64,000 bases of DNA from Rhizobium sp. N324 (GTDB lineage Bacteria > Pseudomonadota > Alphaproteobacteria > Rhizobiales > Rhizobiaceae): positions 1,429,001 to 1,493,000 of the forward strand of contig NZ_CP013630.1 of NCBI RefSeq assembly GCF_001664485.1. Reading direction: 5' to 3'. The notes beneath the pieces were generated by a model. It was not told where the DNA came from, ran no database searches, and was given only the letters and a program-made list of their open reading frames with translations. This document shows positions 54,538 to 63,051 of this stretch, one piece after another (the stretch's first letter is position 1; each line of letters opens with the position of its first letter). The position numbers were made by a program, and so were the translations under genes.

Positions 54538-56388
54538 TCAGCCGATGCGCTGGGCGGCGCGCGCTTCGAGATAGCCCTTGCGCGCCTGGTTGACTTCTTC
54601 GCGCGGGCTGACTTCGGGCACCGCGACGTCCCACCAGTGGCCGCCGGCCTCGGTCGTAACAAGCGGGTCGGTGTCGATGAGGAAGACCGAGGTGCGGTCG
54701 TTTTTCTTCGAATCGGCGATTGCCTGCTCCAGCTCAGCAATGGACGAGACTTTGACAGCGATGGCGCCCATGCTTTCGGCATGCGCGCGGAAATCGATCT
54801 CCGGCATCACCTCGTGATAGGAGTCCTTGAGCAGATTGTTGAAGTTGGCGCCGCCGGTTCCCATCTGCAACCGGTTGATGCAGCCATAGCCGCGATTGTC
54901 GAGCACGACGATGTTGAGCTTGAGGCCGAGCATCACCGAGGTGGCGATCTCCGAATTCATCATCATGTACGAGCCGTCGCCGACCATGACGACGACCTCG
55001 CGTTCGGGATGCGCCATCTTGGCGCCGAGCCCGCCGGCGATCTCATAGCCCATGCAGGAAAAGCCGTATTCCATGTGATAGCTGCCCGGCGCCGTCGCCG
55101 GCCAGAGCTTGTGCAATTCGCCGGGAAGGCCGCCGGCGGCGCAAAGCACCGTCGTGTTCTCGCCACCGATGCTGCGCGCCACCGCACCGATCACCTGGGC
55201 GTCGGAGGGCAGGGCGGCATTGGTCGTCGCCATGGCCTTTTCCGCGGCTTCCATCCAGACTTTCTTCTCGGCCGCGGCCTTGTCGGCGAGTGCTGCCGGC
55301 GCCGTCCAGCCGGAAAGCCCGGCTGAAAGCGCCTTCAGCCCTTCGCGGGCATCGGCCACAACAGGATGGCTGTCGTGCTTCACCGCGTCATAGACGGCGA
55401 TATTGAGGCCGATCATCTTCAGGCTGTCATTCTTGAACAGCGCCCAGGAGCCGGTGGTGAAATCCTGGCAGCGTGTGCCGACGGCGATGACGAGATCCGT
55501 CTCCTCAGCGATCGCATTCGCCGCGGACGTGCCGGTGACGCCGACCGAGCCGAGCGCCAGCGGATGGGTCTCGTTGATCGACGACTTGCCAGCCTGGGTG
55601 ACGACGACGGGAATGGCGTGGGCCTCGGCAAAGGCGGCAAGCTCCTTCGTCGCCTGCGAATAAAGCACGCCGCCGCCGGCAACGATCACCGGCTTCAGCG
55701 AAGCTTTGATCAGTGCGATGGCATTGGCGAGTTCATCGGCATCCGGCTGCGGCCGGCGGATCGCCCAGACTTTTTCTTCAAACAGGCTTTCCGGATAATC
55801 ATAGGCCTCAGCCTGAACGTCCTGGCAGAGCGACAAGGTCACCGGACCGCAATCCAAGGGATCGGTCAGCACCTGCATGGCGCGCTTCAGCGCCGAAATG
55901 ATCTGTTCCGGCCGAGTGATGCGGTCGAAATAGCGCGAAACCGGACGGAAGGCGTCATTGGCCGATACCGTGCCGTCGCCGAAATCCTCGATCTGCTGCA
56001 GCACCGGATCGGGCGCGCGGTTGGCGAAGACGTCGCCCGGCAGGAAAAGAACGGGAATGCGGTTGACATGCGCCACGCCTGCGGCGGTCACCATGTTCAG
56101 CGCACCGGGGCCGATCGAGGTGGTGCAGGCCATGAAGCGCGTGCGGAAGTTCGCCTTGGCATAGGCGATCGCGGCATGCGCCATGCCCTGTTCGTTATGG
56201 GCGCGATAGGTCGTCAGTTCGCCACGCACCTGATAGAGCGCCTCGCCGATGCCGGCGACGTTGCCGTGACCGAAGATCGCCCAGACGCCGCCGAAGATCG
56301 GCACTTTCCTGCCGTCGACCATCGTCTTCTGCTTTTTGAGGAAATGCGCGACGGCCTGCGCCATCGTCAACCGAATCGTCTTGCCCAT
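54538..56388 (-). CDS. iolD: 3D-(3,5/4)-trihydroxycyclohexane-1,2-dione hydrolase IolD
   Basis: 616 residues, thiamine diphosphate-dependent. Opens the inositol-derived ring to 5-deoxy-glucuronate. VWAIFGHGNVAGIGEALY and RAHNEQGMAHAAIAYAKANF hold the ThDP-activating Glu, and VVMVGDGSYMMMNSEIATSV is the C-terminal GDG-x-N cofactor site. GGGAGGCCCCG before ATG 56388 fixes the start; the longer frame runs into a palindromic element. Confidence 0.96.
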   Translation of the reverse strand: MGKTIRLTMAQAVAHFLKKQKTMVDGRKVPIFGGVWAIFGHGNVAGIGEALYQVRGELTTYRAHNEQGMAHAAIAYAKANFRTRFMACTTSIGPGALNMVTAAGVAHVNRIPVLFLPGDVFANRAPDPVLQQIEDFGDGTVSANDAFRPVSRYFDRITRPEQIISALKRAMQVLTDPLDCGPVTLSLCQDVQAEAYDYPESLFEEKVWAIRRPQPDADELANAIALIKASLKPVIVAGGGVLYSQATKELAAFAEAHAIPVVVTQAGKSSINETHPLALGSVGVTGTSAANAIAEETDLVIAVGTRCQDFTTGSWALFKNDSLKMIGLNIAVYDAVKHDSHPVVADAREGLKALSAGLSGWTAPAALADKAAAEKKVWMEAAEKAMATTNAALPSDAQVIGAVARSIGGENTTVLCAAGGLPGELHKLWPATAPGSYHMEYGFSCMGYEIAGGLGAKMAHPEREVVVMVGDGSYMMMNSEIATSVMLGLKLNIVVLDNRGYGCINRLQMGTGGANFNNLLKDSYHEVMPEIDFRAHAESMGAIAVKVSSIAELEQAIADSKKNDRTSVFLIDTDPLVTTEAGGHWWDVAVPEVSPREEVNQARKGYLEARAAQRIG

Positions 56389-56424
56389 CGGGGCCTCCCG
56401 GAGTTTTGACTCTCTGTCTGTTTT

Positions 56425-56579
56425 CCCCTCCCCAACCCCTCCCCACAAGGGGCAGGGGCTAACCCGTGCTGCTCTTTCCATTCACACCACGAGGTTTCAT
56501 CCGCAGGACGCTTGCTCACGGCGTGAGGCGATGCCTCAGATTAAGTCCCTCCCCCTTGTGGGGAGGGGTTGGGGAGGGG
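56425..56579. repeat. GC-rich palindromic mosaic element, copy C
   Basis: Arms at 56425-56458 and 56547-56579, near-perfect inverted CCCCTCCCCAACCCCTCCCC blocks with the CCCACAAGGGGCAGGG hairpin, enclosing about 90 bases. It fills the iolC-iolD gap inside the operon. Shares its layout with copies A and B. Confidence 0.87.
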
Positions 56580-56594
56580 TCTTCTTCTCAATTC

Positions 56595-58529
56595 TCAGTG
56601 AAGCCCGCGCGTCTTCAACCACGCCTCTGTCAGCTGCCGGAAGCGGCCAGCCATGTCGGCGATCGCTTCCTCGTCGTTCATGGCGCCCGAAAGCCAGGCG
56701 CGCGCCGCATCGGCAAAGATCGTCCGGCCGACGGCAAAGCCCTTCACGGAAGGAGCCGCCAGCGTCGCCTCGAAGCAGGAGATCAGCTCCTCGGCGGGCG
56801 CCTCGAGCCCGAGCAGCACGATACCGCGGCACCAAGGATCATTTTTGGCGATGACGGCATCGATCTTCTTCCAGGCTTCGCCGGAAGCTTGCGGCTCCAG
56901 CTTCCACCAGTCCGGCTTGATGCCGAGTGCATACAGTTCTTCGAGCGCGGTGGCGATCGTATCGTCGGTCAGCGGCCCGTTCTTGCCGGCGATGATCTCC
57001 ACCAGCAGCTCGCGACCGACTTTGCGTGCGGCTTCGAACAGCGTGCGCAGCTTCTCCTGCTGCTCGCTCTTCAATTCGGCCGGATCGTCGGGATGATAAA
57101 AGCACAGGCACTTTATGCAATGGCCGAGCGGCCACTCCACCAGCTGCGAGCCGATATCCTGGCTGAATTCGAAGCGCAGCGGCTTCGAGCCCGGCAGCTC
57201 CACGGGCCGGCCGATCCAGGAGAAATTTTTCGTCGCCGCATCGAAAAAGGCATCGCGGCCGAAACGTTCGTCGATCAGCATGCCGTAGCCGTCGCGGCCA
57301 TTCGAAACCCGAGCCGCTGCCGAGACCGCCAGCCGCTTGAAGGCGACGATCTTCTCATGGCCGATGCCGAGTTCGTCGGCAACGCTGACGAGCTGTGAAC
57401 GGTGGTCGATCGCCAACGCCATCAGCAGCGGAACGTCGCCGCGCCGGGTCGATGCCCAATGGATATGGTTGATCGCCTCGTCCTTGCGCAACGCCCGATG
57501 CTGGCTGCCGGTCTTGAGGAAGAAATCGAGTTCCGCCCAGGTCGGATATTCCGGCGAGCAGAGCAGGCGGGAAACGGCAAAGGCGCCGCAGGCATTGGCC
57601 CAGGTGGCGCAGGTCTTCAGCGGCTCGTCGCGCAGGAAGCCGCGCAGGAAGCCGGACATGAAGGCATCGCCGGCGCCGAGCACGTTGAAGACTTCGATCG
57701 GGAAACCCTCGCCGACGATGCCGGCTTCAAGATCGTCGGCGATCGGCCCGTCATAGACGATGCAGCCCATGGCGCCGCGCTTCAGCACGATCGTTGCCGG
57801 CGACAGGCGGCGAATCGCCTTCAGCGCACCGAGCACGTCGTCAGCGCCGGAAGCGATCAGGATTTCTTCTTCGGTGCCGACGATCAGGTCGCAATCCGGC
57901 AGCGTCTCCTTCATCTTCGAGGAGACTCGGTCGGATTTCACATAACGCTCGAAACCTTCGGCATGGCCGGCAAGGCCCCAGAGATTCGGCCGGTAGTCGA
58001 TGTCGAAGATCACCTTACGGCCGTTCGCCTTGGCGATGCGGATCGCCTTGCGCTGCGCGGCCTCGGTATTCGGCCGGGAGAAATGCGTGCCGGACACCAG
58101 GACGGCGCGCGATGACTTAATGAAGCTTTCGTCGATATCGCCTTCGTCGAGCGCCATGTCGGCGCAGTCGGAGCGATAGAAGATCATCGGCGATACGCCT
58201 TCGGCCTCGACCGCAAGCAGCACCAGCGCCGTCAGCCGTTCCTTGTCGGTGACGATGCCATCTGTTGCCACGCCCTCGCGCGCCGACTGCTCGCGGATGA
58301 AGCGCCCCATCTGCTCGTCGCCGACGCGGGTGATGAGGCCGGATTTGAGGCCGAGCCGCGCCGTGCCGATGGCGATATTGGCCGGGCAGCCGCCGACGGA
58401 TTTGGCGAAGGAGGCGATATCCTCTAGCCGCGAACCAATCTGCTGGCCGTAAAGATCGACCGAGGAGCGGCCGATGGTGATTACATCAAGCGCGGGCTCC
58501 GGCCGTGAACCCGGATTCGATTGTACCAT
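56595..58529 (-). CDS. iolC: IolC fusion: 5-dehydro-2-deoxygluconokinase plus aldolase-like domain
   Basis: 644 residues, twice the size of a lone IolC. N-terminal PfkB kinase (about 1-325) with SVGGCPANIAIGTARLG and the catalytic GAGDAFMSGFLRG site, and a C-terminal half (about 335-640) of the DUF2090 aldolase-like type (LALDHRSQ-like MALAIDHRSQLVSVAD, YGMLIDERFGRDAF, WPLGHCIKCLCFYHPD). Phosphorylates the deoxyketogluconate from IolB; the second half may cleave it, as proposed for such fusions. GGGAGGACATC precedes ATG 58529. First gene of iolCDEB, preceded by iolR. Confidence 0.93.
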   Translation of the reverse strand: MVQSNPGSRPEPALDVITIGRSSVDLYGQQIGSRLEDIASFAKSVGGCPANIAIGTARLGLKSGLITRVGDEQMGRFIREQSAREGVATDGIVTDKERLTALVLLAVEAEGVSPMIFYRSDCADMALDEGDIDESFIKSSRAVLVSGTHFSRPNTEAAQRKAIRIAKANGRKVIFDIDYRPNLWGLAGHAEGFERYVKSDRVSSKMKETLPDCDLIVGTEEEILIASGADDVLGALKAIRRLSPATIVLKRGAMGCIVYDGPIADDLEAGIVGEGFPIEVFNVLGAGDAFMSGFLRGFLRDEPLKTCATWANACGAFAVSRLLCSPEYPTWAELDFFLKTGSQHRALRKDEAINHIHWASTRRGDVPLLMALAIDHRSQLVSVADELGIGHEKIVAFKRLAVSAAARVSNGRDGYGMLIDERFGRDAFFDAATKNFSWIGRPVELPGSKPLRFEFSQDIGSQLVEWPLGHCIKCLCFYHPDDPAELKSEQQEKLRTLFEAARKVGRELLVEIIAGKNGPLTDDTIATALEELYALGIKPDWWKLEPQASGEAWKKIDAVIAKNDPWCRGIVLLGLEAPAEELISCFEATLAAPSVKGFAVGRTIFADAARAWLSGAMNDEEAIADMAGRFRQLTEAWLKTRGLH

Positions 58530-58615
58530 GATGTCCTCCCGCTAGATTTTGCGCGGCTTCCAGTGCCTGCGAATTTGTCAATAATGAAACATCGGTTCCG
58601 ATATTTTGTCAATTC

Positions 58616-58629
58616 GGAATGTTTATTCC
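58616..58629. promoter_or_regulatory. Candidate IolR operator upstream of iolC
   Basis: GGAA-TGTTTA-TTCC at 58616-58629 matches the GGAA-N6-TTCC motif reported, as I recall, for IolR of Sinorhizobium meliloti. It covers the iolR stop codon and lies about 90 bases upstream of the iolC ATG, inside the AT-rich gap between the two genes. Confidence 0.6.
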
Positions 58630-59498
58630 ATTTTCGCTTTCCCAGCTTTTGCGTGCTGGCGCTTGCGGCGCCGCTCGGCGATGGCCACCGGCAGCGCCAT
58701 GGTGAGCGCCATCGAGGCCGAAAGCGAACGAAAGCCGGCGAAATCGGCCTCGGCCACTTCGAACCAGTGTGTGGCGCAGGCGGCAAGTGGCGAGAAGGCC
58801 GAATCGGTAATGGCGATGACGGGGACGCCGCGGTCGGCAAGCTCCTGGCTCTGGTTGAGGCTGTCGGCCGCATAGGGCGAGAAGCTTGCGGCGATCGCCG
58901 CATCCTTCGGTGTCGCGAACTGAACCATCTCCGGATCGACGCCATTCGGCGAGGCGACGATCTGGTGGCGGATATTGAGCTTGGAAAAAGCGTAGGTCAT
59001 GTGCGCCGTCAGCGGATAGGAGCGCCGTTTGGCGATCAGATAGATCGTCTCGGCGGCGGCAAGGATATCCACTGCTTTGGTGAATGTGTCGCTCTGCACC
59101 GTCGCCGCCAGTCGGTTGACCGACTGGCTGGCCGCGGCGATGAAGCCAGACAGTAGATTGGCGTCCTCGTCGTCGCCGCTCGCCTGCTCCAGCGTGACCA
59201 GCCGCTCTTCATAGCTCAGCGTGCGGTCGCGCAATCTTTCGCGGAAGATGCTCTGCAGGTCGGAAAAGCCTTCGTAACCGAGATGGTGCGCCAGGCGCAC
59301 CAGCGTCGAAGGCTGGACCTCGGAGGCGGCCGCGATGCTCGCCGTCGTGCCGAAGGCGATCTCGTCGGGATTGCCGAGCGCAAAGGCGGCGACCTGCGCC
59401 AGGCGCTTCGGCATGCTCGCTTTGCGCTCGATGATGGTGCTGCGCAGACTTTCGAAATCGCGCGGCACACGCGCCTGCCTCTGGGGGTCGTTATCCAT
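58623..59498 (-). CDS. iolR: RpiR/MurR-family regulator of inositol catabolism, IolR
   Basis: 291 residues. N-terminal HTH_6 domain (about 5-80; ASEVQPSTLVRLAHHLGYEG) and C-terminal SIS sugar-phosphate domain (about 130-265; SPYAADSLNQSQELADRG, PVIAITDSAFSP). In S. meliloti, IolR is the repressor of this operon and is released by an inositol intermediate. Located directly before iolC on the same strand, and divergent from the dehydrogenase gene at 59705. Confidence 0.9.
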   Translation of the reverse strand: MDNDPQRQARVPRDFESLRSTIIERKASMPKRLAQVAAFALGNPDEIAFGTTASIAAASEVQPSTLVRLAHHLGYEGFSDLQSIFRERLRDRTLSYEERLVTLEQASGDDEDANLLSGFIAAASQSVNRLAATVQSDTFTKAVDILAAAETIYLIAKRRSYPLTAHMTYAFSKLNIRHQIVASPNGVDPEMVQFATPKDAAIAASFSPYAADSLNQSQELADRGVPVIAITDSAFSPLAACATHWFEVAEADFAGFRSLSASMALTMALPVAIAERRRKRQHAKAGKAKME

Positions 59499-59704
59499 GC
59501 TTGCGGCTCACGGGATGAAACAAATATTCCATATTGCGGAGCATAGACGATTTCAAACTGCGCGCCTAATTGTTTTTAATCGCCTGTAATTCAAGGGATT
59601 TAAACAGCTCTCGTAAAAAATGGTGCCGATGCCTGTGAATGGGTCTCTTGTCAAAATGATCCAAATATTCCAAAAATCCGCGCACAGTTTTGGAGGAGAC
59701 GGAA

Positions 59705-60820
59705 ATGAAGCCACTCGGCATCGGTTTGATCGGCACCGGCTATATGGGCAAGTGCCACGCGCTGGCCTGGAATGCCGTGAAGACGGTATTCGGCGACGTC
59801 GAGCGTCCGCGTCTCGTTCATCTGGCCGAAGCCAATGCCGGGCTGGCTGAGGCGCGGGCCGGCGAATTCGGCTTCGAGAAGGCGACGGCCGACTGGCGGG
59901 CGCTGATCGCCGATCCCGAGGTCGACGTTGTCTCCGTCACCACACCCAACCAGTTCCACGCCGAAATGGCGATTGCCGCGCTTGAAGCCGGCAAGCATGT
60001 CTGGTGCGAAAAGCCGATGGCGCCGGCCTATGCCGATGCCGAGCGCATGCTGGAAACGGCGGAACGCTCCGGCAAGGTTGCCGCCCTTGGCTATAATTAT
60101 ATCCAGAATCCGATCATGCGCCACATCAAGACGCTTGTCGGCGAGGGCGCCATCGGCACGGTCAACCATATCCGCGTCGAGATGGACGAGGATTTCATGG
60201 CCGATCCCGATGTCTTCTTCTATTGGAAGAGCGAGCTTTCCGCTGGTTACGGCGCGCTCGACGATTTCGCCGTGCACCCGCTGTCGCTGCTTTGGTATCT
60301 TTTCGGCCATGTCGAGGCCGTCATAACGGATATGGTCAAACCCTATGCCGACCGCCCGCTGAGCGATGGTGGCCGCCGTACCGTCGAAAACCACGATGCC
60401 GCCAACGTGCTGATGCGGCTTGGCGGCGGCATCTCCGCCGTGTTGATGGCCAATCGCGCCGCCTGGGGCCGCAAGGGCCGCATCGGCCTGCAGATTTTTG
60501 GCTCGAAGGGCTCGATCGTCTACGACCAGGAGCGGATGAACGAATTCGAACTCTATCAGGCCGAGGGTCGCGGCTCCGAACAAGGTTTCCGCAAGATACT
60601 GGCGGCACCAGCCCATCGGCCTTATGATCGCTTCATCCCGGCCCCCGGCCACGGCCTCGGCTTCAACGATCTGAAGATCATCGAATGCCGCGAGCTGATC
60701 CGGGCAATATCGGGTGAGCCGTCGTCGATCGTGACATTTAAAGACGGTCTCAGGATAGAGAAGTCGGTGCATGCCATGGCACAGTCCTTCCACGAGCGTC
60801 GCTGGATCGAGATCGGCTGA
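59705..60820 (+). CDS. Gfo/Idh/MocA-family dehydrogenase, inositol-related
   Basis: 371 residues. Rossmann GLIGTGYMGKCHALAW, catalytic Lys motif in KHVWCEKPMAPAYADAERML (EKP), and the C-terminal alpha/beta domain with AGYGALDDFAVHPLSLLWYL (DxxxH-like site). In S. meliloti the gene at this position beside iolR is an inositol-pathway dehydrogenase (iolY, as I recall), so a scyllo- or myo-inositol-type substrate is likely. GGAGGAGACGG before ATG 59705 sets the start. Two CAAATATTCCA sites lie in its upstream region (59520-59530, 59662-59672). Confidence 0.85.
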   Translation: MKPLGIGLIGTGYMGKCHALAWNAVKTVFGDVERPRLVHLAEANAGLAEARAGEFGFEKATADWRALIADPEVDVVSVTTPNQFHAEMAIAALEAGKHVWCEKPMAPAYADAERMLETAERSGKVAALGYNYIQNPIMRHIKTLVGEGAIGTVNHIRVEMDEDFMADPDVFFYWKSELSAGYGALDDFAVHPLSLLWYLFGHVEAVITDMVKPYADRPLSDGGRRTVENHDAANVLMRLGGGISAVLMANRAAWGRKGRIGLQIFGSKGSIVYDQERMNEFELYQAEGRGSEQGFRKILAAPAHRPYDRFIPAPGHGLGFNDLKIIECRELIRAISGEPSSIVTFKDGLRIEKSVHAMAQSFHERRWIEIG

Positions 60821-60906
60821 AGGTAAGAAGCCGCTTTCCGTTGACGGCGCATAGGGCAGGGGATAGGCCTTGGCATGAGTGTCGGCCTAGTTTCAGGAGT
60901 GAGATC

Positions 60907-62124
60907 GTGACGGATAGACTGGTGATCATCGGCGCGGGGCAGGCTGGTTTCGCATTGGCCGCTAAGCTGCGTGCCTTGAAGGACACGCGCCCGATCACCC
61001 TTATCGGCGCCGAGGACGTGGCGCCCTATCAGCGCCCGCCGCTTTCGAAGAAATATCTGCTCGGCGAAATGAGCTTCGACCGCCTGCTGTTCCGCGACCA
61101 GCACTGGTATGGCGACAATGACGTCGACCTTCGCCTTTCCACCTGGGCCGAGCAAATCAAGCCGGACAGCAAGCAGGTTCTGCTGCAGGACGGCTCCGTT
61201 CTCGACTACGGCACGCTGGCGCTCGCAACCGGCTCGACGCCGCGCCGGCTGCCGGCGGCGATCGGCGGCGATCTTGAAGGCGTCTATGTCGCCCGCGACA
61301 AGCGCGATGCCGATCTGCTCGCGGACGAAATGCGCCCTGGTCGCCGTGTCCTTATCATCGGCGGCGGTTATATCGGCCTCGAGGCGGCAGCCGTTGCCCG
61401 CCACCGCGGCCTTGAGGTCACCGTCATCGAGATGGCCGACCGCATCCTGCAGCGCGTCGCGGCGAAGGAAACCGCCGACATCATGCGCGGGATCCATGAG
61501 TCCCACGACGTGGCGATCCGCGAGAAAACCGGGCTCAAGCACCTGGTCGGCAAGGATGGCCGCGTCACCGGCGCCGCGCTTTCCGACGGATCGGTGATCG
61601 ACATCGACTTTGTCGTCGTCGGTATCGGCGTCGTTCCGAATGACCAACTCGCCAAGGAGGCCGGCCTCGAAGTCGCCAACGGCATTGTCGTCGACGAATT
61701 CGCCCGCACCTCCGATCCGGCGATCTTTGCCGCCGGCGATTGCGCCGCTCTTCCCTGGCAGGGTGGCCGTATCCGGCTCGAATCGGTGCAGAACGCCGTC
61801 GACCAGGCCGAAGCGGCGGCAGCCGTCATCGCCGGTGGCAGCGCGGCCTATGATCCGAAGCCGTGGTTCTGGTCCGACCAGTATGATGTCAAGCTGCAGA
61901 TCGCCGGTTTCAATCTCGGTTATGACGAAACGCTGCTGCGCCCCGGCGCCCGCGAAGGCGCCCATTCTATCTGGTACTTCCGGGAAGGCCTGCTGATTGC
62001 CGTCGATGCCATCAACGACGCCAAGGCCTATGTGACCGGCAAAAAGCTGCTGGAATCCGGGATCAACCCCGACCGATCGATTCTCGCCGACCCCTCAGCC
62101 GATCTCAAGGGCTTGCTCGGCTGA
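60907..62124 (+). CDS. NAD(P)/FAD-dependent ferredoxin reductase-type oxidoreductase
   Basis: 405 residues. FAD site LVIIGAGQAGFALAAKL, YQRPPLSKKYLLG, NAD site RVLIIGGGYIGLEAAAVARH, FAD-binding GDCAALPW and the C-terminal Reductase_C domain (about 325-405). Such enzymes pass electrons from NADH to a small ferredoxin or rubredoxin serving an oxygenase. No ferredoxin gene is beside it. The start is GTG 60907, because AGGAGTGAG lies upstream and MTDRLVIIGAG begins the fold; the open frame before it is not protein-like. Confidence 0.88.
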   Translation: MTDRLVIIGAGQAGFALAAKLRALKDTRPITLIGAEDVAPYQRPPLSKKYLLGEMSFDRLLFRDQHWYGDNDVDLRLSTWAEQIKPDSKQVLLQDGSVLDYGTLALATGSTPRRLPAAIGGDLEGVYVARDKRDADLLADEMRPGRRVLIIGGGYIGLEAAAVARHRGLEVTVIEMADRILQRVAAKETADIMRGIHESHDVAIREKTGLKHLVGKDGRVTGAALSDGSVIDIDFVVVGIGVVPNDQLAKEAGLEVANGIVVDEFARTSDPAIFAAGDCAALPWQGGRIRLESVQNAVDQAEAAAAVIAGGSAAYDPKPWFWSDQYDVKLQIAGFNLGYDETLLRPGAREGAHSIWYFREGLLIAVDAINDAKAYVTGKKLLESGINPDRSILADPSADLKGLLG

Positions 62125-62173
62125 GCCGGACACCCACCCGTCGCCAAGAATCGCCGGCCACACGCTGTTCTGC

Positions 62174-62200
62174 GCCCGGCAATCCTCTCGGACGCCGGGC
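62174..62200 (+). terminator. Possible terminator hairpin
   Basis: GCCCGGC (62174-62180) pairs with GCCGGGC (62194-62200) around a 13-base loop, about 50 bases after the FAD-reductase stop. No T-run follows, so the assignment is weak. Confidence 0.35.
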
Positions 62201-62375
62201 GGCAAAACGCCACTACGCCGTCGAAGAGAACGAAGCGCGATCAAAATCCGCCGATCCCGCCAGGAAATGCGGTCTGTTTGCGCAACCGGCCGAAATGCCG
62301 CCCACTGCATTTCTTCTGGTGAAAGCTCAAAAAACCCTTGCATTCCCAGACCGGTCGCCATAGTTAGGCCGCACC

Positions 62376-62466
62376 GGAGAGGTGGCCGAGTGGTCGAAGG
62401 CGCTCCCCTGCTAAGGGAGTATACGTCAAAAGCGTATCGTGGGTTCGAATCCCATCTTCTCCGCCA
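62376..62466 (+). tRNA. tRNA-Ser (anticodon GCT)
   Basis: 91 bases including an encoded CCA. Acceptor GGAGAGG pairs with CTTCTCC, the D arm has GGCCGAGTGG, the anticodon arm CTCCC-CTGCTAA-GGGAG carries GCT, a long variable arm follows, and GGTTCGAATCC is the T loop. Reads AGC/AGU codons. Confidence 0.97.
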
Positions 62467-63051
62467 TCTTGATTTTTCCCAGTTCAATTCAATTCACGCG
62501 GAAAACCATTTCCGCTTGGGCGACTTATGTCTCGTGATCGCTGGGCGGTCATGCCTTGCGATCGCGCAATAAGAGAATCGCTCCGCCTCGAGCATGAGAA
62601 TCGCCAGCGGGGAATCATCGCCCGCTCGCATCCCCGACACGCAACGAAACCGAATCCGTGCATGTCTGGTTACGCTTGCCGCAGTGGCGATATCTCGTCC
62701 GGCATCAGGATTTCGTCAAAAAAGCGTTCCAAATATGTTGCGCAGCTCATGTCCAGATCACTGTTGGTCCGACCTAAGCTGCCGCAAAACCAAGGTTTTC
62801 TTAACAAAGCATAAAGGAAATCAGGGCCGGCTGCCCGACTTGTGTCCTTTGAGCAACAGGAAGTCGGGAAGGCTCCCTGAAACCCCCCATCCGAGTAAGT
62901 TGGTGATTGCGTGACGGCTTCCGTCTTGTATTTTCAGCGTCGGAAGCAAGGGCGACTGATCGTCCACTTCTTGCAACACGGGAATGGGGCAGGGAACGCT
63001 GCTCAGCGAAAGATCCCAAACCCGAACGAAACTTTGAATTGGAGGTCATTT
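62467..63051. other. Leader/intergenic region before the porin gene
   Basis: 585 bases without a supported protein gene. Short open frames are not convincing. It holds the inverted repeat at 62821-62880 and a second hairpin GCTTCCG (62917-62923)/CGGAAGC (62941-62947). The stretch before 62820 is AT-richer and may carry the porin promoter. The last 60 bases are unstructured and end in GGAGG at 63041. A long structured leader, or a small RNA gene, is likely. Confidence 0.5.
62821..62880. repeat. 60-base imperfect inverted repeat upstream of ropA
   Basis: TCAGGG (62821-62826) pairs with CCCTGA (62875-62880) and CCCGACTT (62834-62841) with AAGTCGGG (62861-62868), with a short imperfect GGC/GCC zone between the outer and inner stems. 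Loop is about 19 bases. It may be part of the porin leader or a small RNA. Confidence 0.5.

Noticed and set aside
56389..56481. N-terminal extension of IolD
   Set aside because: Runs into palindromic element C; GGGAGG before ATG 56388 is the natural start.
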